In this document: positions 25,438 to 32,041 of the stretch, piece by piece
How the letters are laid out: every line of letters begins with the position of its first letter
Numbering within the stretch: position 1 is the stretch's first letter
Assembly: GCF_019399235.1 (NCBI RefSeq)
Contig: NZ_JAELVH010000033.1
Coordinates: 1-44,405 of the forward strand
Direction of reading: 5' to 3'
Length of the DNA stretch: 44,405 bases
Source of the DNA: Streptomyces poriferorum
GTDB lineage: Bacteria; Actinomycetota; Actinomycetes; Streptomycetales; Streptomycetaceae
Position numbers and translations under genes: made by a program
The notes under the pieces: model-generated
Database searches by the model: none
Told to the model about the DNA's origin: nothing
Seen by the model: only the letters and a program-made list of their open reading frames with translations

Positions 25438-26354
25438 CCCTCTCTACGCGCTCTTCGCAAAACAACTCCCACCTCGCGCAGCAGGCTGGGCTTGGTGGGT
25501 TTGGGGGGTCCGGGCAGTACGTCGAACCCGGCGGCCGCGATCGCGGTGAGGGCGGCACGCCCCCCTCCCACGAATCCGGCGAGAAGCAGCTTGAGCCTGC
25601 CGTGGACGCTACCCACCAGAGGGGTGCCTTCATTCAGCAGATCTCCGGCACGTTCGGCCTCGTACGCGATCAGCGCCCGCACCGATGCGCTCCCGGAGGG
25701 CGCCGCCAGGTCGGATTCGGTGACATGGAATCCGGCCATGTCGTCGGCCGGGAGATAGATCCGGTCACGGCCGAGGTCCTCGGTCACGTCCTGCAGGTGC
25801 TCGACGATCTGCAGCGCCGTGCAGACGGCGTCGGAGCGGCGGACGCGCTCGGGACTGGCGGTGCCGGTCAGCTGGAGCACGAGGCGGCCGACGGGGTTCG
25901 CGGAGAGCTCGCAGTAGGCGAGGAGCTCCTCGTACGTCCCGTAGCGGCGGATCTTCTGGTCCTGCCGGTTGGCCTCGATGAGGCCGAGGAAGGGTTCGGG
26001 AGTGAGCGCGCGGCGCCGCACGGTGGGGCGCAGTGCCTGCAGGAGGGGGTGGTGCGGCGTCTCGCCGGTGGCGGCGAAGATCCGGCGCAGGTCCGTCTCC
26101 AGCGCGTCGAGCATCGCGAGCCGGTCCTCGCCCCCGGCCCGGTCGAGACCGAGATGCCGGGCGTCGGCGCCGCCGGGGGCGAGGTCGCCGTCACCGATGT
26201 CGTCGACGAGCCGGGCGAAGCCGTAGACGGCCATCAGGTCGTCGCGCCAGGCGCGCGGCAGGAAGAAGGGGGCCACCGGGAAGTTCTCGTCGGCTGCCTT
26301 GTCAAGGGTTCCGGGTACGGCGGAATCAAGCCGCGCCTGCGGGGTACGGGTCAC
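25434..26354 (-). CDS. hpnC: Hydroxysqualene synthase HpnC
   Basis: This 306-residue relative of squalene/phytoene synthase converts presqualene diphosphate to hydroxysqualene. The opening ADENFPVAPFFLPRAWRDDLMAVYGFARLVDDIGDG is diagnostic of HpnC. The second Asp motif is LQDVTEDLGRDRIYLPADDM. It is the first biosynthetic gene of the operon. The GTG start has no good ribosome-binding site. It overlaps the stop of a possible 20-residue leader reading frame, which could provide translational coupling. The end overlaps hpnD as GTGA. The order C-D-E-prenyl synthase-shc-G-H matches other Streptomyces hopanoid loci. Confidence 0.93.
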   Translation of the reverse strand: MTRTPQARLDSAVPGTLDKAADENFPVAPFFLPRAWRDDLMAVYGFARLVDDIGDGDLAPGGADARHLGLDRAGGEDRLAMLDALETDLRRIFAATGETPHHPLLQALRPTVRRRALTPEPFLGLIEANRQDQKIRRYGTYEELLAYCELSANPVGRLVLQLTGTASPERVRRSDAVCTALQIVEHLQDVTEDLGRDRIYLPADDMAGFHVTESDLAAPSGSASVRALIAYEAERAGDLLNEGTPLVGSVHGRLKLLLAGFVGGGRAALTAIAAAGFDVLPGPPKPTKPSLLREVGVVLRRARREG

Positions 26355-26413
26355 TGCGGACCGCCCTGCGCGAGGACGGCGTGAGCACCTCGGAGCTGGA
26401 GATCTTCCGTCAT
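26351..26413 (-). CDS. Possible short leader ORF before hpnC
   Basis: A 20-codon frame (MTEDLQLRGAHAVLAQGGPQ) starts with ATG and ends with TGA overlapping the hpnC GTG by four bases (GTGA). Since hpnC itself lacks a ribosome-binding site, coupling to this frame could explain its translation. GGGAGATGTGACGG precedes the ATG and offers GGGAG as a site. It may equally be a fortuitous frame. Confidence 0.35.
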   Translation of the reverse strand: MTEDLQLRGAHAVLAQGGPQ

Positions 26414-26739
26414 AGCCGTCACATCTCCCGTTCTACACTGCTGACCCAAAACATCCCATTCCGGACACGCCGCCCGCTCTCCCGAGTGCGGGGGCCGACG
26501 ACCAGCCGTCCCCCCAGGCGGTATCGCCCCACTTGCCACGAATCAGCACCGGTACAGCTTACGTTGTACAACGCTCATCCATACGCCGGGGTGTGGGGCG
26601 CGCAACACCTGCGCGCTTGGCCTTGTCAACTTTCCCCTTGTGCAAGGAAATTGACGTCATCCGGCGGGAGGAGATCTTGCCGGGCGCCGTACGACGAGCC
26701 GTGGACGGCCCGGACGCCGCCGACGATCCGGGAGCAGCA
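26414..26739. other. Regulatory region upstream of the hopanoid operon
   Basis: This is the AT-richest stretch in the neighbourhood and should hold the hopanoid promoter. A perfect 12-bp palindrome, CGTTGTACAACG, lies at 26562-26573. An imperfect, bulged inverted repeat spans about 26629-26655 (GTCAAC...TTGAC). A TTGACA on the minus strand at its edge has no convincing -10 partner. No credible gene is seen here. Confidence 0.5.
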
Positions 26740-26777
26740 CAGCGGCCTTTGCCGGAAGGCTCCGGCAAAGGCCGCTG
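26740..26777 (-). terminator. Terminator of the ABC-exporter operon
   Basis: A perfect 17-bp stem (26740-26756 with 26761-26777, loop AGGC) lies 23 bases after the stop of the ABC ATPase gene. There is no strong U-tract, as usual in Streptomyces. It is the clearest terminator in the window. Confidence 0.85.
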
Positions 26778-26800
26778 CGGTACGCGACTTCGGTGACGCC

Positions 26801-27586
26801 CTACTTGCCCGTCTCGCGCTCGTACGCCTTCAGGACCTCGTCGGTCGGACCGTCCATCAGCAGTTCGCCCCTTTCCAGCCACAGCACCCGGTCGCAGGTG
26901 TCCCTGATCGACTTGTTGCTGTGGCTGACGAGGAAGACGGTGCCGGCCTCCTTGCGGAGCTCCCGGATGCGCTCCTCGGAGCGGATCTGGAACTTGCGGT
27001 CACCGGTCGCCAGCGCCTCGTCGATCATGAGGACGTCGTGGTTCTTGGCGGCCGCGATGGAGAAGCGCAGCCTGGCCGCCATGCCGGAGGAGTACGTCCG
27101 CATCGGCAGGGTGATGAAGTCGCCCTTCTCGTTGATGCCGGAGAAGTCCACGATGCTCTGGTATCGCTCGCGGATCTCCTCGCGGCTCATTCCCATGGCG
27201 AGCCCGCCGAGCACCACGTTGCGCTCGCCCGTCAGATCGCTCATCAGCGCCGCGTTCACGCCGAGCAGCGAGGGCTGTCCGTCCGTGTACACCTTGCCGC
27301 TCTCGGTCGGCAGCAGTCCGGCGATGGCCCGCAGCAGGGTGGACTTGCCGGAGCCGTTCGTACCGATGAGCCCGATGGCCTCGCCGCGGTAGGAGGTGAA
27401 GGAGACGCCGCGCACGGCGTGCACCTTGCGGACACCCCGCTCCTCGCCCTTGCCGCGGCGCAGTATCCGGCTCAGTGCCGCGGTGGCGCCGCCCTTGCCA
27501 CCGCCGCCGCCGTTGACGCGGTACACGATGTGCACGTCGTCGGCGATCACGGTGGGGATGCGCCCCGCGGTGTTGTCCTCAGCCAC
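26801..27586 (-). CDS. ABC transporter ATP-binding protein, polysaccharide/teichoic acid export type
   Basis: This 261-residue ATPase belongs to the TagH/Wzt/RfbE group. Walker A is GTNGSGKST, the signature motif is YSSGMAARLRF, and Walker B is VLMIDEALATGD, followed by the H-loop in FLVSHS. The insertion GGGGGKGGATAALSRILRRGKGEERGVRKVHAVRGVSF before Walker A is typical of these exporters, which link a long N-terminal strand to the coupling interface. The GTG start overlaps the permease gene by eight bases. No C-terminal carbohydrate-binding domain is present, so export probably does not need recognition of a modified chain end. It works with the permease at 27579-28508. Confidence 0.93.
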   Translation of the reverse strand: MAEDNTAGRIPTVIADDVHIVYRVNGGGGGKGGATAALSRILRRGKGEERGVRKVHAVRGVSFTSYRGEAIGLIGTNGSGKSTLLRAIAGLLPTESGKVYTDGQPSLLGVNAALMSDLTGERNVVLGGLAMGMSREEIRERYQSIVDFSGINEKGDFITLPMRTYSSGMAARLRFSIAAAKNHDVLMIDEALATGDRKFQIRSEERIRELRKEAGTVFLVSHSNKSIRDTCDRVLWLERGELLMDGPTDEVLKAYERETGK

Positions 27587-28508
27587 GGCCGTACCGCTCC
27601 TCTGCCTTCCAGAAGTACACAAAGCCCGCCGCGCCCACCAGGAGCGCCCAGGCGAGACCCACGACCCAGACATGCGCCGGCAGGTTCTCGGAGCCGTAGC
27701 CGTCGATCATCGCGAAACGGATCAGGTCCATGTAGATGGCCGCCGGGTTGTACTGCAGCACATCGGCGATCCAGGCCGGCTTGTCGGCGAGCATCACCGG
27801 GATGGAGAACATCACGCCGGAGGCGTACATCCACGTCCGCATGACGAACGGCATGAGCTGGGCCAGGTCGGGCGTCTTGGCCCCGAGCCTCGCCATGATC
27901 AGCGCCAGCCCGGTGTTGAAGAAGAACTGCAGGACCAGCGCGGGAATCACCAGCAGCCAGGACAGCCGCGGGTAACTGCCGAATCCGACGGTCACCGCGA
28001 CCAGCACGATCATCGAGTACAGCAGCTGCTGGAGCTGCTGGAGCGAGAACGAGATGGGCAGCGAGGCGCGCGGGAAGTGCAGCGCCCGCACCAGGCCGAG
28101 GTTGCCGGAGATCGCTCGGACCCCGGCCATCACCGAGCTCTGGGTGAAGGTGAAGACGAAGACCCCTGTCACCAGGAAGGGGATGAAGACCTCGGGTTCC
28201 ATCCCCTTCTTCGTGCCGAGGATCAGGCCGAAGATGACGAAGTAGACCGCGGCGTTCAGGAGCGGGGTGGCCACCTGCCACAACTGACCCAGCTTGGCCT
28301 GGCTGTACTGGGCGGTCAGCTTGGCCCGGGAGAACGCCATGATGAAGTGGCGTCGCCCGCGGAGCTGGCGCACGTACTCGAAGAGCCCGGGCCGGGCGCC
28401 GCTGACCGTCAGGCCGTACTTCGTGGCCAGACCGGCTGGGCTCAGGCCGTCATCGACCGAGGGCGGGGTGCTCAACGCAACAGCACCGTCATGGGTTGTG
28501 TCACTCAC
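27579..28508 (-). CDS. ABC-2 type permease, polysaccharide export type (TagG/Wzm-like)
   Basis: This 309-residue membrane protein has about six predicted spans after a 60-residue cytoplasmic start. The spans include LLNAAVYFVIFGLILG, FLVTGVFVFTFTQSSVMAG, LLYSMIVLVAVTVGF, WLLVIPALVLQFFFNTGLALIMA, FVMRTWMYASGVMFSIPVML and VVGLAWALLVGAAGFVYFW. The amphipathic FSRAKLTAQYSQAKLGQLW before span 1 is the signature of O-antigen/teichoic acid exporters. With the ATPase that follows, it should flip a lipid-linked polymer or glycolipid. The GTG start has only a weak ribosome-binding site. The 108-base gap before it is the largest in this operon. Confidence 0.92.
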   Translation of the reverse strand: MSDTTHDGAVALSTPPSVDDGLSPAGLATKYGLTVSGARPGLFEYVRQLRGRRHFIMAFSRAKLTAQYSQAKLGQLWQVATPLLNAAVYFVIFGLILGTKKGMEPEVFIPFLVTGVFVFTFTQSSVMAGVRAISGNLGLVRALHFPRASLPISFSLQQLQQLLYSMIVLVAVTVGFGSYPRLSWLLVIPALVLQFFFNTGLALIMARLGAKTPDLAQLMPFVMRTWMYASGVMFSIPVMLADKPAWIADVLQYNPAAIYMDLIRFAMIDGYGSENLPAHVWVVGLAWALLVGAAGFVYFWKAEERYGRG

Positions 28509-28616
28509 CAGATGAAACTCTCGTATTCAAAACGCGCGGCCAGTCGCGGGCGCGGCTCAGGGCGGACAGGTCCCGACAAGAAAATTTACGCCTCATGCTC
28601 CCAGAGGCGAACCCTC

Positions 28617-29501
28617 TCAGATCACCGGAGGCCGGCCGAGTCTGGTCAGCCGCCATACCGTACGCCACTTCATCGGGCGTCGCGGTCCGCAGGGTGTCGA
28701 CCACCCTTCCCGGAAGCCTCCGAACCAGGCCTTCAGCGCGGGGCCCGAGGGCTTGCGGAGCAGGGTCAGCAGCAGCCACACCCCGAGATACACGGGAACC
28801 AGGGGCGCGGGAAGGTTGCGCCGCGCCAGCCAGACCCGGTTCCGGGCGACCATGCGGTGGTAGACGGCATGGCGGGACGGAGCGGTCGTGGGGTGGTTGA
28901 GGACCATGTCCGCGCGGTAGTCGATCAGCCAGCCGGCGTCCAGCGCCCGCCAGGCGAGATCGGTCTCCTCGTGCGCGTAGAAGAAGTCGCCCGGCAGCGG
29001 GCCGACCTCGGCGATGACCCGGGTGCGTACGGCGTTGGCGCCGCCGAGGAAGGTCGTCACCCGTGACGAGCGCATCGGGTCGGCGGCGCGCAGCCGCGGT
29101 ACATGGCGGCGCTGGGTCTCACCGGTGTCGGGGTCGGCGATCCGGAAGCTGATGATGCCGAGCTTCGGGTCGGCCTCGAACGCCTGCCGGCACAGCTCGG
29201 CGGTGTCGGTGAGCGGCAGGTGCCCGTCGTCGTCGAGGAAGAGCAGGGCGTCGACGTCGGCACCGGACGGGCCGAAGGCCTCGATGCCCACGTTGCGGCC
29301 GCCGGGGATGCCCAGGTTCTCGGGCAGCTCGACGGTCCGCACGCCTGCGGGGACCTCCGGGACGGCGGAACCGTTGCCGACGACGACCACCTCGATCCGG
29401 TCGCCGTCCTGCTTGGCGACCGAGTCGAGCAGGGCACGCAGCTCGGCCGGGCGGTTGCCCATCGTGATGATGACCGCGCCGAGTTTCATGGGGGAGCTCA
29501 C
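28617..29501 (-). CDS. Family 2 glycosyltransferase
   Basis: This 294-residue GT-A glycosyltransferase transfers a sugar from a nucleotide donor. The nucleotide-binding start is KLGAVIITMGNRPAELRALLDSVAKQ, then VVGNGSAVPE, GIPGGRNVGIEA and the DxD-like metal motif FLDDDGHLP. HEETDLAWRALDAGW is the ED-type acceptor and base region typical of rhamnosyl- and galactofuranosyltransferase-like members. A C-terminal hydrophobic stretch (LVPVYLGVWLLLTLL) may anchor it in the membrane. The GTG start overlaps the preceding CDP-alcohol transferase stop (GTGA); ATG at 29489 is the alternative. The neighbouring exporter and lipid-head-group genes suggest it decorates the same product. Confidence 0.9.
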   Translation of the reverse strand: MSSPMKLGAVIITMGNRPAELRALLDSVAKQDGDRIEVVVVGNGSAVPEVPAGVRTVELPENLGIPGGRNVGIEAFGPSGADVDALLFLDDDGHLPLTDTAELCRQAFEADPKLGIISFRIADPDTGETQRRHVPRLRAADPMRSSRVTTFLGGANAVRTRVIAEVGPLPGDFFYAHEETDLAWRALDAGWLIDYRADMVLNHPTTAPSRHAVYHRMVARNRVWLARRNLPAPLVPVYLGVWLLLTLLRKPSGPALKAWFGGFREGWSTPCGPRRPMKWRTVWRLTRLGRPPVI

Positions 29502-30277
29502 TTCAGCCTGCTCGATGCCAGGACCGACACGAGGTGGAGGAGGGTCTGGAGCAGGGCGATACCGGCCAGCACCGCGACCGCGAGGCGGCTGAAGAAGAGG
29601 TCGTCGCGGACCGCGTCCAGGACGGCCGCGACCAGAATGACCAGCGACGCCTCGACGCACAGGATCAGCCGGTGGAACTTGAGCGCACCGGCGGCCCGGC
29701 GGGCGAACGCCATGCCGGAGGAGCGCGGCTCGGAGGCGGACTCCTTGACCGGCGGCAGCCCGCCCTGGTGGCGTGCGACCCCGACCAGGTCGGTCTCGGC
29801 CTTGATCAGGATGGCGCCCAGCGCGGCGAGCGTGCCCAGGAAGGCCCACAGCCAGTCGATCCGCCCGGTGCCCCACAGGTCCGCGGCGCGCAGGCCGAAG
29901 CCGACCAGCACGGCGGCGTCACAGAGATAGGCGCCGACCCGGTCCAGGTAGACCCCGCCCAGGGAGAACTGCTTCTTCCAGCGGGCGAGCTCGCCGTCGA
30001 CACAGTCCAGCAGCAGGTAGAGCTGGACCATGAGGACGCCGAGCAGCGCACCGGGGATACCCGGAACGAGCAGGGCCGGAGCGGCGAGCACACCGGCGAC
30101 GGTCATCAGGTAGGTCAGCTGGTTGGGCGTCACCTTGGTGTTCACCAGGTACCGGTCCACACGCAGCGAGACCTCGCGCATGTATATCCGGCCCGCCCAG
30201 TGTTCGCCGCTGCGCCGGTCCTTGACGCCCGGGGGGTGAACGACAGGACGGAGTTCAGCTACTGATGGTCTTGGCAT
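29498..30277 (-). CDS. CDP-alcohol phosphatidyltransferase family protein, atypical active site
   Basis: This 259-residue integral membrane enzyme belongs to the family that transfers a phospho-alcohol from a CDP-linked donor. The core motif begins as expected, D91-x-x-D94-G-x-x-A-R, and then GxxxD with Asp112. The fourth Asp, the proposed catalytic base expected at 116, is Ala (LDRVGAYLCD). The protein may therefore have altered chemistry, use the downstream Asp120, or be inactive. The ATG start overlaps the dehydrogenase gene by 23 bases. KVTPNQLTYLMT is the typical segment before the first span. A second, complete family member lies at the head of the operon. Confidence 0.85.
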   Translation of the reverse strand: MPRPSVAELRPVVHPPGVKDRRSGEHWAGRIYMREVSLRVDRYLVNTKVTPNQLTYLMTVAGVLAAPALLVPGIPGALLGVLMVQLYLLLDCVDGELARWKKQFSLGGVYLDRVGAYLCDAAVLVGFGLRAADLWGTGRIDWLWAFLGTLAALGAILIKAETDLVGVARHQGGLPPVKESASEPRSSGMAFARRAAGALKFHRLILCVEASLVILVAAVLDAVRDDLFFSRLAVAVLAGIALLQTLLHLVSVLASSRLK

Positions 30278-31316
30278 AGTCGGCGTACGCGTCCCTGATC
30301 TGGTCGGTGGACAGGTTGAGGTGCTCCAGGACCGTGAAACGTCCCGGACGGGTCTGCGGGGCGTAGTCGACGGCCTGGACGAACTCGTCGACGGTGAAGC
30401 CGATCTCCTCGGGCACGACCGGCAGCCCGTGCCGGCGCAGGACCTCGGCGAAGAAGCCGGACTCCTCGCGGGCGCCGCGCAGGTGCATGGCGAAGGCGGC
30501 GCCGAGGCCGACCTGCTCACCGTGGCTGGCTGCCCGCTTGGGAAAGAGCAGGTCGAAGGCGTGGCTGATCTCGTGGCAGGCGCCGGACGACGGGCGGGTG
30601 TCACCGCTGATCGAGATGGCGATGCCGGAGAGCACCAGCGACTCGGCAAGGACCGTGAGGAACTCGTCGTCGGCGACGGTGCCGGGGTGCCGCAGGACGG
30701 CTTCGCCGGCGGTACGGGCCATGGCGGCGGCCAGTCCGTCGATCTGCTCGTTGTTGACCTGGTGCGAGAGCTCCCAGTCGGCGATCGCGGAGATGTTGGA
30801 GATCGCGTCGCCGACGCCCGAACGCACGAAGCGGTCCGGGGCCTGGCGGATCACCGAGAGGTCGATGACCATGGCGATCGGCATCGGGACGCCGTAGGAG
30901 CCGCGGCCGTTGTCGTTGTCCAGGGTGGCGACGGGTGAGCAGAGACCGTCGTGCGCGAGGTTCGTGGCGACCGAGACGAGCGGCAGGCCGACCCGGGCCG
31001 CGGCGTACTTCGCCACGTCGATGATCTTGCCGCCGCCGAGGCCGACCACGGCGTCGTAGCGCTTGCCCTTGATGTCGTCGGCCAGCTTCACGGCGGCGTC
31101 GATGTTGCCGCCGGCGACGCAGTACCAGTCGGCGCCCGGCAGGGCCGGGGCGAGCGTCTCGCGCAGGGCCTGCCCGGAGCCGCCGCTGATGGCGATCGCG
31201 AGCTTGCCGGATGCGGAGATCCGCTGGTCGACGAGGAGACCGGCGAGGTCGTCCATGGCGCCCCGGCTGATGTCGACGAAGACCGGGGAGGGAATGAGTC
31301 GGGTCAGTACCGGCAC
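30255..31316 (-). CDS. Glycerol-1-phosphate dehydrogenase-like protein (iron-containing dehydrogenase family)
   Basis: This 353-residue enzyme resembles AraM/EgsA, which reduce dihydroxyacetone phosphate to sn-glycerol-1-phosphate. The NAD(P)-binding GLGGGKIIDVAKYAA, the NLAHDGLCSPVA block, Asp in GVGDAISN and two metal His in GACHEISHAFD and ASHGEQVG match the Asp-His-His metal site of the family. In bacteria G1P is rare, since normal phospholipids use glycerol-3-phosphate. The GTG start overlaps the nucleotidyltransferase by 13 bases. The cytidylyltransferase next door suggests that its product is activated with CTP. Related sugar-phosphate dehydrogenases and 2-deoxy-scyllo-inosose-type enzymes are less likely alternatives. 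Confidence 0.85.
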   Translation of the reverse strand: MPVLTRLIPSPVFVDISRGAMDDLAGLLVDQRISASGKLAIAISGGSGQALRETLAPALPGADWYCVAGGNIDAAVKLADDIKGKRYDAVVGLGGGKIIDVAKYAAARVGLPLVSVATNLAHDGLCSPVATLDNDNGRGSYGVPMPIAMVIDLSVIRQAPDRFVRSGVGDAISNISAIADWELSHQVNNEQIDGLAAAMARTAGEAVLRHPGTVADDEFLTVLAESLVLSGIAISISGDTRPSSGACHEISHAFDLLFPKRAASHGEQVGLGAAFAMHLRGAREESGFFAEVLRRHGLPVVPEEIGFTVDEFVQAVDYAPQTRPGRFTVLEHLNLSTDQIRDAYADYAKTISS

Positions 31317-32041
31317 GCGATCTCCCTGCCCTTCGCGAGGTCGTCGTGGTTGTCGATCTCGACCCAGGTGACCTCGCCGATCGGGGCCACGTCGACGGTG
31401 AAGCCGCGGTTGACGAGCTCCTGGTAGCCGTCCTCGTAGTAGAGGTCCGGGTCCCGCTCGAAGGTGGCCTTGAGCGCGTCGGCGAGCTCCTCGGCGGCCT
31501 CGGCCTCGATGAGGGTGACGCCGATGTACTCGCCGGTGGCGGTGGCCGGGTCCATCAGCTTCGTGATCCGCTGCACGCCCTTGTCACCGTCGGTGATGAC
31601 CTTCATCTCCTCGTCGGCGAGGTTCTTCACCGTGTCGAGGGCGAGGATGATCTTCTGGCCCTTGCCGCGCGCGTCCAGCAGGGTCCGCTCGACGGAGACG
31701 GGGTGCACGGTGTCGCCGTTGGCGAGGATCACTCCGCGCTTGAGGACCTCGCGGGCGCACCACAGCGAGTAGGCGTTGTTCCACTCCTCGGCCTTGTCGT
31801 TGTCGACGAGGGTGAGCTTCAGGCCGTACTTCGCCTCCAGCTCCTCCTTGCGGTCGTACACGGCTTCCTTGCGGTAGCCGACGACGATCGCGACCTCGGT
31901 GAGCCCGATCTCGGCGAAGTTGGCCAGCGTGAGGTCGAGGACCGTCTTGTCGCCGTCCACGGGCACGAGGGCCTTGGGGAGGGTGTCGGTGTAGGGGCGC
32001 AGGCGCCGTCCTGCGCCGGCTGCCAGTACGAGGCCGATCAT
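31304..32041 (-). CDS. Sugar/alcohol-phosphate nucleotidyltransferase (LicC-like cytidylyltransferase)
   Basis: This 245-residue NTP-transferase-fold protein is of the size and type of phosphocholine cytidylyltransferase LicC. It opens with VLAAGAGRRLRPYTDTLPKALVP, the nucleotide-binding loop with the conserved Arg and Lys, has ILANGDTV as the metal motif, and ends with WVEIDNHDDLAKG, which provides the second metal ligand. It should activate a small phospho-alcohol, probably with CTP. The immediate neighbours, a G1P dehydrogenase-like enzyme and CDP-alcohol transferases, suggest CDP-glycerol or a similar CDP-alcohol as product, which is inference. The ATG overlaps the preceding gene's stop as ATGA. 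Confidence 0.9.
   Translation of the reverse strand: MIGLVLAAGAGRRLRPYTDTLPKALVPVDGDKTVLDLTLANFAEIGLTEVAIVVGYRKEAVYDRKEELEAKYGLKLTLVDNDKAEEWNNAYSLWCAREVLKRGVILANGDTVHPVSVERTLLDARGKGQKIILALDTVKNLADEEMKVITDGDKGVQRITKLMDPATATGEYIGVTLIEAEAAEELADALKATFERDPDLYYEDGYQELVNRGFTVDVAPIGEVTWVEIDNHDDLAKGREIACRY

Noticed and set aside
26414..26539. N-terminal extension of the short frame before hpnC (62 codons in total)
   Set aside because: The extra 42 codons give low-complexity text, and the region is AT-richer regulatory DNA. Only the last 20 codons were kept, as a low-confidence leader.
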